Assembly (NCBI GenBank): GCA_016779325.1 | Contig: JADHNU010000020.1 | Span: 1-41,853, forward strand | Direction: 5' to 3' | Length of the DNA: 41,853 bases | From: Pseudomonadales bacterium | GTDB taxonomy: Bacteria; Pseudomonadota; Gammaproteobacteria; Pseudomonadales; Azotimanducaceae | In this document: positions 19,594 through 26,968 of the stretch, piece by piece | Numbering within the stretch: the first letter of the stretch is position 1 | Layout of the letters: each line of letters opens with the position of its first letter | The notes under the pieces: model-generated | What the model saw: only the letters and a program-made list of their open reading frames with translations | Database searches by the model: none | What the model was told of the DNA's origin: nothing | Made by a program: the position numbers and the translations under genes

Positions 19594-20358
19594 ATGGAAA
19601 AGCTTCAGGATAAGGTGGCGATCATCACCGGCGGTTCCGGGGGGATTGGCGAAGCGGTGGCGGCGCGGTTCCTCGCCGAAGGGGCCAAGGTGGTGCTCGT
19701 GGACTTGGACCAAGATGCGCTGGATCGCGTCGCGGCGCGCCTCGGTAACGGCGTGGCCGTTTACGCGGGGGATATCACCGAGCCGGAGGCCAACGCGACC
19801 ATGGTGGCGCTGGCGACGGAACGGTTCGGCGGCGTCGATATTTTTCTTGCGAATGCGGGCATCGAGGGCACCGTGGCGCCCCTCACCACGCAAAGCGTGG
19901 ACGTGTTCGACCGGGTGATGGCCGTGAACGTGCGTGGCGTATGGCTCGGCATGCAGGCCGTTTTCCCCGCCATGGCTAAACGTGGCGGCGGTTCGGTCAT
20001 TATTACTTCGTCGGTGGCGGGCATTGGCGGCACGGCAGGCCTATCCCCCTATGTCACCAGTAAACACGCAGTCATTGGCATGATGCGTTGCGCGGCCCTG
20101 GAGGGGGCGGGGGACCGCATCCGCGTGAATACGGTGAACCCCTCCCCGGTGGAGACGCGCATGATGCGCGCCCTCGAGGACGGCATGATGCCCGGTGACG
20201 GCCAGGCCGCGCACGCCAGCATCGCGGCAGGTATTCCTCTGGGGCATTATGCGGAGCCTTCCGATATCGCCGCCATGATGTGTTTTTTGGCCAGTGATGA
20301 AGCGCGTTTCATGACCGGCGGGGTGTACATGGTAGACGGAGGCATCAGCGCCAAGTGA
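19594..20358 (+). CDS. Short-chain dehydrogenase/reductase
   Basis: This is a 254-residue classical SDR with a Rossmann NAD(P)-binding motif TGGSGGIG (residues 12-19), an FLANAG motif and the catalytic Tyr-Lys pair in YVTSK. The substrate is likely a hydroxy or keto group on a small molecule or acyl chain. ATG 19594 is preferred over an ATG 18 bases upstream because GAAGGAGGG precedes it at better spacing and the sequence begins with the usual MEKLQDKVAIITGG. An acidic residue at the end of the second strand (VLVDLDQ) favours NAD over NADP. Its stop overlaps the purC start (GTGA). Confidence 0.9.
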   Translation: MEKLQDKVAIITGGSGGIGEAVAARFLAEGAKVVLVDLDQDALDRVAARLGNGVAVYAGDITEPEANATMVALATERFGGVDIFLANAGIEGTVAPLTTQSVDVFDRVMAVNVRGVWLGMQAVFPAMAKRGGGSVIITSSVAGIGGTAGLSPYVTSKHAVIGMMRCAALEGAGDRIRVNTVNPSPVETRMMRALEDGMMPGDGQAAHASIAAGIPLGHYAEPSDIAAMMCFLASDEARFMTGGVYMVDGGISAK

Positions 20359-21305
20359 TCGAAACCCACGACTTCCCCCGCCCCGCGGCCCCGCTTCTGG
20401 AGAGTAAGCTACCCCTGACCCTCCGGGGGCGGGGGAAGGTGCGCGATCTCTACGACGTGGTGTTGGATACGGGGCAAAAGGCCCTGCTTTTGGTGGCCAC
20501 GGATCGCCTCTCGGCCTTTGATGTGGTGCTGGGCAACGGCATTGCCGGGAAGGGCATTGTCCTCACCCAGCTGGCCCGCTTCTGGTTCGATTTCTTTGCG
20601 CCCCGCGTACCCCATCACGTGATTTCCACGGATCCCGCGCGCATTCCCGGGCTCTCGTCGGCGGAGCGCCAAACCCTAGTGGGGCGCATCATGATCTGCC
20701 GGCCCCTCCCCGTGGTGCCCGTGGAGTGCGTGGCCCGGGGCTATCTGGCGGGGTCCGGTTGGGCTGAATATCAGCACGACGGCGCGGTGTGCGGCCAGGC
20801 CCTGCCGGAAGGGCTCCGCAATGGTGATCGGCTGCCGCATACGCTTTTTACGCCGGCTCACAAGGTGGCGGCGGGCCACGACGAGAACATCGATTTTGCG
20901 ACCCTGGAAGCCACCCTGGGCCACCCTCTCGCCGAGGCCCTCGCCCAGACCACGCTGCTGCTCTACGAGGAAGCGAGCCGCTATGCCGCGTCCCGAGGGT
21001 TGATTCTGGCCGATACGAAATTTGAGTTTGGCCTCGATGCCAAGGAAGACCTCGTGCTTATCGACGAGGTGCTCACCCCCGATTCGTCGCGCTTTTGGCC
21101 CGCTGACGGCTGGACCCCGGGGCAGGATCAAGCGAGTTTTGATAAGCAGTTTATTCGCGATTACCTTGAGGGGATGGTTGCCGCGGGCACCTGGAATCGG
21201 CAGGCGCCGGGGCCAGCGCTGCCCGAGGAAGTGCTCGCCCAAACCTTGGATCGCTACCTCGATGCCTACGCCCGGCTCACCGGACATCGCCTACGCTTCC
21301 TTTAA
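20355..21305 (+). CDS. purC: SAICAR synthase
   Basis: Phosphoribosylaminoimidazole-succinocarboxamide synthase joins CAIR and aspartate using ATP in purine synthesis. GRGKVRDLYDV near residues 25-35, VPVECVARGYLAGSGW and the DTKFEFGLD region match the ADE1-type enzyme. At 316 residues it belongs to this longer group rather than the 237-residue E. coli type. The start is GTG 20355 in a GTGA overlap with the SDR stop. It is not next to other pur genes here. The tail overlaps the serine hydrolase gene by four bases in convergent orientation. Confidence 0.95.
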   Translation: MIETHDFPRPAAPLLESKLPLTLRGRGKVRDLYDVVLDTGQKALLLVATDRLSAFDVVLGNGIAGKGIVLTQLARFWFDFFAPRVPHHVISTDPARIPGLSSAERQTLVGRIMICRPLPVVPVECVARGYLAGSGWAEYQHDGAVCGQALPEGLRNGDRLPHTLFTPAHKVAAGHDENIDFATLEATLGHPLAEALAQTTLLLYEEASRYAASRGLILADTKFEFGLDAKEDLVLIDEVLTPDSSRFWPADGWTPGQDQASFDKQFIRDYLEGMVAAGTWNRQAPGPALPEEVLAQTLDRYLDAYARLTGHRLRFL

Positions 21306-22336
21306 ACCCCCGCTAGCTTAGGAAAGGCCTCCGTTAGCGTGTGTAGGGGCGCCATGATTCGGGGGACTTCGCCATTGGGACTCTTGCCAAGCCGGAGCGC
21401 AAGCACGTCGCGGGCCGGATCTAACACAATGCGCTGGCCTTCATAGCCGCTGGCATAGAACCGGTTTGGCTCCTTGGGGTCGATCCACCAATGCAGGCCG
21501 TAGCCTTCTTCCGGGGTGAGCGTGGTGGGCTCGCGGGCACCGTCGACCCAGCTTTCCTCAAGCAGCGCTTGTCCGTCCCAGTGGCCGCCCCGCAAATAAA
21601 GGAAACCGAAGCGGGCGAACTCTTCCGCCGTACAAAAGCAGAAGCTTGAGGCTTTCCAAAGGCCTCGCCCATCGACTTTGGGAATCGCCTGGCTAATGCC
21701 AAGGGGGGCAAGGAGGTCCGTTTGGAGCGCCTCTAGGAGGGCGCCTTCCCCGCCGAGGCGATCGGCCAGCACCCGGGCCAGAATATTGGTGGTGCCGCTG
21801 GAATAGCTGAAGGTGCTCCCCGGCGCATGAAGGAGCGGTTTCCCTGCGGCGTAGGCGGCGACATCGTCCTTTCCCGCGCCCCACAGCATTTCGATGACAT
21901 CCGAGTTGGCGCCGTCCTCATACTCTTCCTGGAAGGCCAGGCCGCTGCGCATGGCGAAAAGCTGGCGCAAGGTGATGGCGCGGCGCGCGTCCCCGGCCCA
22001 GGCGGGAAGGCCCGCGGGGGCGTCGAGGTCGAGGGTTCCGGCCTTGGCCATGAGCCCGGCGACGGCGTGGAGCTGGCTCTTGGCCATGGACCAGGAAGCG
22101 AGGGTGCTTTGGGGCGTTGCGCCATCGCCGTAGTGCTCCGCGACGATCCGTCCGCGATGGATGACGAGGACGGCGTAGCAGGCGCCGTCTTCCGGTCCCG
22201 GCGTGGTGAGGGCATGGAATGCCGGGTCGAAAAGCGCGCGATCGAGTGCATCGGGCAGCGGGCCCCGGGGCCACTGCTGGGTGGGCCAGGGGCAGCCCTC
22301 GGGCTGGGCGGGAAAGGGCGGTCGGGTCATGGTCAT
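21302..22336 (-). CDS. Serine hydrolase of the class C beta-lactamase/esterase family
   Basis: This 344-residue protein has the penicillin-binding/beta-lactamase-like fold. The nucleophile motif SxxK is SMAK at residues 83-86, and a Tyr motif (YSSG, replacing the common YxN) lies near residue 177. There is no obvious signal peptide, so it may be cytoplasmic, unlike true AmpC. Members with this layout include EstB-type esterases and other hydrolases, so an esterase or amidase is more likely than a resistance enzyme. Its ATG overlaps the LysR stop (ATGA), so regulator and hydrolase form one transcript. Confidence 0.85.
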   Translation of the reverse strand: MTMTRPPFPAQPEGCPWPTQQWPRGPLPDALDRALFDPAFHALTTPGPEDGACYAVLVIHRGRIVAEHYGDGATPQSTLASWSMAKSQLHAVAGLMAKAGTLDLDAPAGLPAWAGDARRAITLRQLFAMRSGLAFQEEYEDGANSDVIEMLWGAGKDDVAAYAAGKPLLHAPGSTFSYSSGTTNILARVLADRLGGEGALLEALQTDLLAPLGISQAIPKVDGRGLWKASSFCFCTAEEFARFGFLYLRGGHWDGQALLEESWVDGAREPTTLTPEEGYGLHWWIDPKEPNRFYASGYEGQRIVLDPARDVLALRLGKSPNGEVPRIMAPLHTLTEAFPKLAGV

Positions 22337-23247
22337 TCCTCGAAGTTCGCGGCGAAGTGCTCGCGCAGACCTTCGGCAAGCGTATCGCTTACGGTACGCA
22401 AGAGCAGGCGCTGACGCACGCTTGGCCGCGCCACCACCCAGATGGGCAGGGTGAGCTGTTCGCCCTCGGGTCCGAGCTCGAGGCGCTGAAGGCGTCGGTC
22501 CGTGTCGCCTAGGTGGCGGGGAAGGGCGACGATCCCCCAGCCGGCGGCGGCCGCCGCCGACCTCGCCTCAAGCGCATCGGAGCGAAAGGCGATACGACTT
22601 GGGGGGATAAGCCCGCCGAGGGACTTGAGGGCTGCGGTGAAGCGTTGCTCCGTCACGCCGTCGATGTACCAGTGTTGGTCGTGCGTGGCTCGGGTGGGGG
22701 TGCCCATGCGGGCCACGTAGGCGGGGCTGGCATAGGCGGCGAGCGGTAGGTCCCCAACTTTGCGACACAGAAGTTCCTGCTGTGCCGGGCGCATGTGTCG
22801 GATAGCGATATCCGCATCGCCTTCGAGCAGGTTTAGGGCTTCGGCGCTGACGATGAGCTCAAAAACCCGTTGCCGGTCGCCGCTAAAATCCTGAAGTCCC
22901 GCGAGGAGCGTGGGGGCAAGCTCCGCAAGCAGTTCGGCCACCGTAATGCGCACCACACCGTCGGGGGTTTTTCGGGCGGTTTCTGCCAAGGCGACGAATT
23001 GAGCGGCGTCCTCCCCCATGGCTTGACTGACCTGGGCGAGTCTTCGTCCAAGGTCATTAAGAACGAGGCCATTGCTGGTGCGATCAAACAGAGCCAAGCC
23101 GAGCTGCTCCTCGAGCAGCTGAATATGGCGCGCCACCGTCGGATGGGCTAAGCCAAGGTGCTTGGCCGCCCGCCCGAGGGCGCCCTCCCGGGCCACGGCT
23201 TCGAAGCTGCGCAGCAGGTTCCAATCGAGGTGAGCGAGTCCAGGCAT
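22333..23247 (-). CDS. LysR family transcriptional regulator
   Basis: The 304-residue protein has an N-terminal winged helix (LLRSFEAVAREGALGRAAKH and VARHIQLLEEQLGLALFDR) and a LysR effector domain. ATG 23247 is preferred over the in-frame ATG at 23274 because GGAG lies six bases upstream. It resembles the LysR group that includes regulators of neighbouring single enzyme genes. It is co-transcribed with the serine hydrolase and diverges from a small secreted protein gene across a 205-base region containing a T-N11-A palindrome, a typical LysR binding pattern. Control of both sides of that region, including itself, is a reasonable inference. Confidence 0.93.
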   Translation of the reverse strand: MPGLAHLDWNLLRSFEAVAREGALGRAAKHLGLAHPTVARHIQLLEEQLGLALFDRTSNGLVLNDLGRRLAQVSQAMGEDAAQFVALAETARKTPDGVVRITVAELLAELAPTLLAGLQDFSGDRQRVFELIVSAEALNLLEGDADIAIRHMRPAQQELLCRKVGDLPLAAYASPAYVARMGTPTRATHDQHWYIDGVTEQRFTAALKSLGGLIPPSRIAFRSDALEARSAAAAAGWGIVALPRHLGDTDRRLQRLELGPEGEQLTLPIWVVARPSVRQRLLLRTVSDTLAEGLREHFAANFEE

Positions 23248-23313
23248 GAGCTTCTCCGCCCCAAAGGGGGGCAAGTGGGTTTTAGGCGCGCCGTTTGTGG
23301 TACATTTATGAAC

Positions 23314-23321
23314 ATTATGCA
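23314..23321 (-). promoter_or_regulatory. Candidate extended -10 box of the LysR gene
   Basis: On the reverse strand this reads TGCATAAT, with CATAAT at 23314-23319, about 67 bases before the LysR start. No good -35 is visible, which would suit an extended -10 promoter. The half-site GTTACCT at 23324-23330 lies just upstream of the -10, where bound regulator would interfere. The same octamer occurs upstream of the thiolase-like gene at 34576-34583. Confidence 0.35.
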
Positions 23322-23323
23322 GG

Positions 23324-23402
23324 GTTACCTAAACAATTTTAAGAACCCATTTCTACGTTACGTTACTTCCCAGTGTTACTCCGTATTGTTACCTTAGGTA
23401 AC
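23324..23402. promoter_or_regulatory. GTTAC repeat array and 15-bp palindrome (likely operator)
   Basis: GTTAC occurs at 23324, 23357, 23362, 23375 and 23388. The last three are spaced exactly 13 bases apart. The final copy forms a perfect 7-1-7 palindrome, GTTACCT-T-AGGTAAC (23388-23402). This contains T-N11-A, the usual LysR-family recognition pattern. The region is AT-rich relative to its surroundings and lies between the LysR gene and a secreted protein gene. I read it as a multi-site operator, probably for the adjacent regulator. Confidence 0.6.
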
Positions 23403-23452
23403 GAGTTCAGGGCCCCTCCCCCCACACCCCTGAACCAATTAGGAGTCACATC

Positions 23453-23800
23453 ATGAAAGCAATTGCTTACGTCGCTTCTGCTGCTCTGCTCGCCGGTGCC
23501 ATGGCGGCCGAAGCCCGCCTGAGCTCCCCCGCTGAGTCCCGCGGTTATTCCGCCTGCTTCGAAGCCGCTGAGGCCAGCCTGCCCGGCTTGGTCGCGAAGC
23601 GCGACTACTTCATCTCCAAGTCCGAGGAAGGCAACAGCTACTTCATCAACGGTACGGCTTGGCAGGGCGATGAGCGGACCGACGTCCGCGTGTACTGCGA
23701 AACCGCCCCCAACGGTCGCAAGCTGAGCGCCGTGCGCACCTCCGAAGGCCGTTTTGCCCTCGGCAACGGCATGAGCACGGATACGCTCGCCGCGAAGTAA
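23453..23800 (+). CDS. Small secreted protein, unknown function
   Basis: I do not recognise the family. It is 115 residues with a clear signal peptide (MKAIAYVASAALLAGAMAAEA), probably cleaved near residues 19-21, leaving a mature protein of about 95 residues. Two Cys residues in the mature part (YSACFEA and VYCETAP) could form one disulfide. The centre, with DYFISKSEEGNSYFINGTAW, reads like strands of a small beta domain. AGGAG precedes the ATG at normal spacing. Codon choice is biased like that of groEL, suggesting strong expression. It is a single-gene unit with its own operator region and its own terminator. Confidence 0.88.
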   Translation: MKAIAYVASAALLAGAMAAEARLSSPAESRGYSACFEAAEASLPGLVAKRDYFISKSEEGNSYFINGTAWQGDERTDVRVYCETAPNGRKLSAVRTSEGRFALGNGMSTDTLAAK

Positions 23801-23826
23801 GACCTCCCCCACAGGTCCTCCCCCCT

Positions 23827-23862
23827 GCGGGGCGCTCGCGACAGCGGCGCCCCGCTTTTTTT
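23827..23862 (+). terminator. Rho-independent terminator of the small secreted protein gene
   Basis: A 9-bp perfect stem (GCGGGGCGC at 23827-23835, GCGCCCCGC at 23847-23855) with an 11-base loop is followed by seven T residues. It begins 26 bases after the stop codon. Confidence 0.93.
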
Positions 23863-23919
23863 CGTGCGCCCCTTTCCCGGGGTCGTTAGGCTAGAGCCCT
23901 CAGCCATGGGAGCTCGATC

Positions 23920-24897
23920 CTGTTTACCCCCGCTCAGCCTGTCCAAACTCAGCAAGATCGACCCCATGAAGGGCTCGGCGACCGCCTCCAGCGCCATCTG
24001 CTGCGCCTTGAAAGCCGGGCCCCGGCGGCCCATACGGCGGCGGCCTTTGAGGCGCTTCGGGCGGCCTGGGCTGAGGCGCCGGGCCCCCTCGTGTTTGACT
24101 CCGGGTGCGGAACGGGCCAGAGCACGGCCCGCCTCGCGGAGCGTCATCCGGAGGCTTGGGTGATTGGTATCGACAAATCTCTCGACCGCCTAGGCCGCGA
24201 GGGGCGCACCTTGCCGCCGAATGCGCGGCTGGTCCGGGCCGAGCTCGGAGATTTCTGGCGCTGCGCCCAGGCGGCGGGGTGGCGCCTCGCCGCTCATTAT
24301 CTGCCCTATCCGAACCCCTGGCCGAAGGCGCGCCATTACAAGCGTCGCTGGCCGGCCCATCCTGCTTTTCCTGCGCTCCTGGGGCTGGGGGGCGCCCTCG
24401 AGGTCCGGAGTAACTGGCGCGTCTACCTTGAGGAATGGCAGCTGGCGCTCGGCAGCTTAGGGATTCACGCGGAGCTCGAGCCCATCGCGCCGGAGACCCC
24501 CGCGCCCTTAAGTCCCTTTGAGGCGAAGTACCTTGCGAGTGGCCATGCCTGCTATCGCCTCGCCGCTGATCTCGGTTTGGGGACGGTGCCCCGGCCCTCC
24601 TGGCTGGCCTACCAGGCGCGCTGTGAAGCCGCCGATGCCTGGAGCCGGCCGGTGCTCGAAACCTTCCTGGCCGTTACTCCGGCCGCCAGTCCCCTTCGGC
24701 CTGCCCTTGAGCAGGCCCTAGCTGCGCCCCCCCTGCGCAAGCCCGCGGGCCACAAGGGGGACGCCGCGAGTGATTTTTTCCTCTGGGCGGCGGATACGCC
24801 TGCTCGCGAGCAGCTGCACCGCGCCCTTGAGCAGGCTCGGGAAGCAGGCGATGATCCTCGCCTTGTCTTCGCCCGAAGGGCGCTCGAAACCGCATAG
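23920..24897 (+). CDS. TrmB-like tRNA (guanine-N7) methyltransferase with C-terminal extension
   Basis: The core is a TrmB-type SAM methyltransferase: DSGCGTGQST (motif I) and GIDKSLDRLG near the SAM site. The TrmB signature LPYPNPWPK followed by HYKRRWPAHPAFP, and SPFEAKYLASGHACYRL near the usual C-terminus, are also present. A GTG at 24091 would cut off about 57 convincing codons before motif I, including QTQQDRPHEGLGDRLQRHL. The only sensible start upstream is CTG 23920, seven bases after GGGAG; the nearest ATG (23906) is out of frame. From CTG the protein is 325 residues against about 240 for E. coli TrmB. Roughly 95 residues follow the normal end and I do not recognise them. It may be a paralogue with a different substrate. 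Confidence 0.8.
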   Translation: MFTPAQPVQTQQDRPHEGLGDRLQRHLLRLESRAPAAHTAAAFEALRAAWAEAPGPLVFDSGCGTGQSTARLAERHPEAWVIGIDKSLDRLGREGRTLPPNARLVRAELGDFWRCAQAAGWRLAAHYLPYPNPWPKARHYKRRWPAHPAFPALLGLGGALEVRSNWRVYLEEWQLALGSLGIHAELEPIAPETPAPLSPFEAKYLASGHACYRLAADLGLGTVPRPSWLAYQARCEAADAWSRPVLETFLAVTPAASPLRPALEQALAAPPLRKPAGHKGDAASDFFLWAADTPAREQLHRALEQAREAGDDPRLVFARRALETA

Positions 24898-24909
24898 AAG
24901 GAACGGCCC

Positions 24910-25974
24910 GTGACCGACGACTTACCACCGCTTTTGGAAGGGGTTCGGATCCTCGATTTATCCGCCGTGATCTCGGGTCCCCTCGCGACGGGGCTCATGG
25001 CCGACCAGGGCGCGGAGGTGTGGAAGGTGGAAAGCCTCGCCGGGGGCGACATGACCCGAGCCCTCGGCGCCCAGCACCGGGGCGTGACGGCCATGTTCGC
25101 GACGGTGAATCGCAATAAGAAGAGCATTGCCCTGGACTTGAAGGATCCCCGGGGTCGGGACGCGCTGCTGGCCTTGGCGGCCCAGTGTGACGTGTTCGTG
25201 GAGAACTTTCGCCCCGGCGCCGCGGAGCGCTTAGGCCTCGGCTATGACGCCATCAAGGCCGTGCGTCCCGAAGTGATCTATCTGTCTATTTCCGGCTTTG
25301 GCCCCGAGGGCCCCTACGTGAAGCGGCGGGTTTACGACCCCGTGATTCAAGCGGTATCGGGCTTGGCCGATGCCCAGGGGGGCACGGAGCCGGCCCTCAT
25401 GCGCACCCTGATCTGCGACAAGGTGACGGCCCTCACCGCAGCGCAAGCCCTGAGTGCGGCCCTTTTCGCCCGGGCCCAGGGGCGGGGGGGGCGTCGCCTG
25501 TCTCTGTCCATGCTCGACGCGGCGCTGTACTTCAACTGGTCCGACTTGTTCTGGAACCACACCTTCCTGAGCCCCGAGGCCCAGCCCCACCCGGAGCTAG
25601 CGGATACCTTCGGCATCTCGCGGACGGCGGATGGCCACCTGTGTGCGATTGTGGGGGCTGGCGTGGATTTCTCTGCTTTCACCACAGAGGGGGCCATGGT
25701 TGCCCTCGATGAGTACGATATTCCTTGCGCGCCATCCTTACCGCGCCATGCCGTGCCGCTGGATCCCCAGGTGCAGGCCTCCGAATCTCTTGTGCCCCAT
25801 CAGCACCCGCAGGCGGGCCCCATGCGCCAGCCCCGACCCCCGGTCCGCGATGGGACGCCGGTACAGCTGACGCCGGCCCCGGCCCTCGGGGCGGATACGG
25901 AGGCCGTGCTGCTTGCGGCGGGGCTCAGCCCAGCGCAGGTGGCGGCCCTGCGCGAAGCGGGCGTGGCGGCGTGA
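24910..25974 (+). CDS. CaiB/BaiF family CoA-transferase, shortened
   Basis: These type III enzymes move CoA between acyl groups. The N-terminal Rossmann-like half is intact, with the catalytic Asp at residue 143 (VYDPVIQAVSG). At 354 residues it is about 40-50 shorter than usual. The missing piece falls near residue 257: the sequence passes directly from DGHLCAIVGAGVDFSAF to ALDEYDIPCAPSL, skipping the helical segment of the small domain. The downstream LDPQVQ region remains. GTG 24910 is the start, with AAGGA upstream. It overlaps the LOG gene and leads an acyl-CoA gene run. It may still work, or may be decayed by an in-frame deletion. Confidence 0.87.
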   Translation: MTDDLPPLLEGVRILDLSAVISGPLATGLMADQGAEVWKVESLAGGDMTRALGAQHRGVTAMFATVNRNKKSIALDLKDPRGRDALLALAAQCDVFVENFRPGAAERLGLGYDAIKAVRPEVIYLSISGFGPEGPYVKRRVYDPVIQAVSGLADAQGGTEPALMRTLICDKVTALTAAQALSAALFARAQGRGGRRLSLSMLDAALYFNWSDLFWNHTFLSPEAQPHPELADTFGISRTADGHLCAIVGAGVDFSAFTTEGAMVALDEYDIPCAPSLPRHAVPLDPQVQASESLVPHQHPQAGPMRQPRPPVRDGTPVQLTPAPALGADTEAVLLAAGLSPAQVAALREAGVAA

Positions 25975-26528
25975 GCCTTCAGGCCGTGGCCGTCTATTGC
26001 GGCTTTCGCGAGGGCGCTCGAGCAGCCTACGGCCAGGCCGCTGACGCCCTGGGGCGCGCCCTGGCCCAGAGGGGCATCACCCTGGTTTACGGCGGGGGCG
26101 GCCAGGGCATGATGCGCCGGGTCGCCGATGCGGCCCTCGAGGCCGGCGGCGCCGTGGTCGGCGTGATCCCCGAGGATCTGGTCGAACGGGAGCAGGCCCA
26201 TAGTGGTCTTTCCGTCGGCAGCGGGGCGTCGCGCCTCGAAGTGGTGGCGGATATGCACGAACGCAAAGCGCGCATGCTGGCCCTCGCGGACGCCACGGCG
26301 GTGCTGCCCGGCGGCTTTGGCACCCTCGATGAACTCTTTGAGGTGCTCACCTGGGCTCAGCTTGGGATCCACGGGAAGCCCTGTGGCATGATTAACGCTG
26401 AGGGGTACTTCAATCATCTCCTCGCCTTTCTCGACCACGCGGAAGGTGAGGGTTACGTTCGCCCTGGCGATCGACAGCGACTCACGGTGGCGCCCAGTCC
26501 CGAAGCGTTGCTTGCCGCCTGGGCCTAG
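25971..26528 (+). CDS. LOG family protein (nucleoside 5'-monophosphate phosphoribohydrolase type)
   Basis: The 185-residue protein has the LOG/TIGR00730 signatures: YGGGGQGMM near the N-terminus and PGGFGTLDELFE near residue 107, which bind the phosphoribose. Known members hydrolyse AMP or cytokinin riboside 5'-phosphates to ribose 5-phosphate and free base. The start is GTG 25971, in a GTGA overlap with the CoA-transferase stop; upstream residues in the same frame belong to that gene's shadow. Its place inside a fatty/isoprenoid acyl-CoA operon is unexplained and may be incidental. Confidence 0.92.
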   Translation: MSLQAVAVYCGFREGARAAYGQAADALGRALAQRGITLVYGGGGQGMMRRVADAALEAGGAVVGVIPEDLVEREQAHSGLSVGSGASRLEVVADMHERKARMLALADATAVLPGGFGTLDELFEVLTWAQLGIHGKPCGMINAEGYFNHLLAFLDHAEGEGYVRPGDRQRLTVAPSPEALLAAWA

Positions 26529-26538
26529 GGGAGCCTTG

Positions 26539-26928
26539 ATGACCCAAGCAGAACAGGTTGTGGCCGACTTCATGGCGGCCTTTAACGCCATGGATATCGA
26601 CGCCATCGTGGCCGCCTTCACCGAGGATGCGGTCTACCACAACATGCCTGGGCCACCCGTGGAGGGACGCAGCGCCATCAAAGCCGTCATTCGTGGCTAT
26701 CTGGGCCTGGCTTCGGCTATGGATTGGCGCATTGCTTATCAAGCAGAAGTCGCCCCCGGGGTGGTGCTGAACGAGCGGCTGGACCGTTTTAAGCTGGCTA
26801 AGGGCTGGCTGGAACTGCCGGTGATGGGCGCTTTTGAGGTGGTCGACGGCAAGATCGCCAAGTGGCGCGATTATTTTGACATGGCGGATTTTCAGCGGCA
26901 GCTGGCGGCCCGGCAGGGCGAAGGTTAG
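26539..26928 (+). CDS. Limonene-1,2-epoxide hydrolase-like/SnoaL-fold protein
   Basis: This is a 129-residue alpha+beta barrel protein of the SnoaL/NTF2-like superfamily. It keeps residues matching the limonene epoxide hydrolase active site: Y33 and N35 (AVYHNMP), R80 and D82 (NERLDRF), and an Asp in WRDYFD (111 or 114). Family members open epoxides with water without metal; a steroid isomerase or cyclase-like role is possible for the fold. ATG 26539 follows GGGGAG. It sits between LOG and an enoyl-CoA hydratase in the same run, fitting a ring or epoxide step in degradation of an isoprenoid-like compound. Confidence 0.8.
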   Translation: MTQAEQVVADFMAAFNAMDIDAIVAAFTEDAVYHNMPGPPVEGRSAIKAVIRGYLGLASAMDWRIAYQAEVAPGVVLNERLDRFKLAKGWLELPVMGAFEVVDGKIAKWRDYFDMADFQRQLAARQGEG

Positions 26929-26968
26929 GCAGGCTGATTTTTTGCAAACCTTGAAGGGAGGAGCGCTC

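Noticed and set aside
21302-22336. A secreted beta-lactamase resistance gene
   Set aside because: The SxxK motif is present, but there is no signal peptide and the YxN motif is altered; an esterase-like hydrolase is more likely.
23864-24163. A 99-codon forward frame before the TrmB-like gene, including ATG 23906
   Set aside because: It is Arg/Pro/Ala-rich and overlaps the conserved TrmB motif I in another frame. I kept the ATG only as an alternative start if a base is missing.
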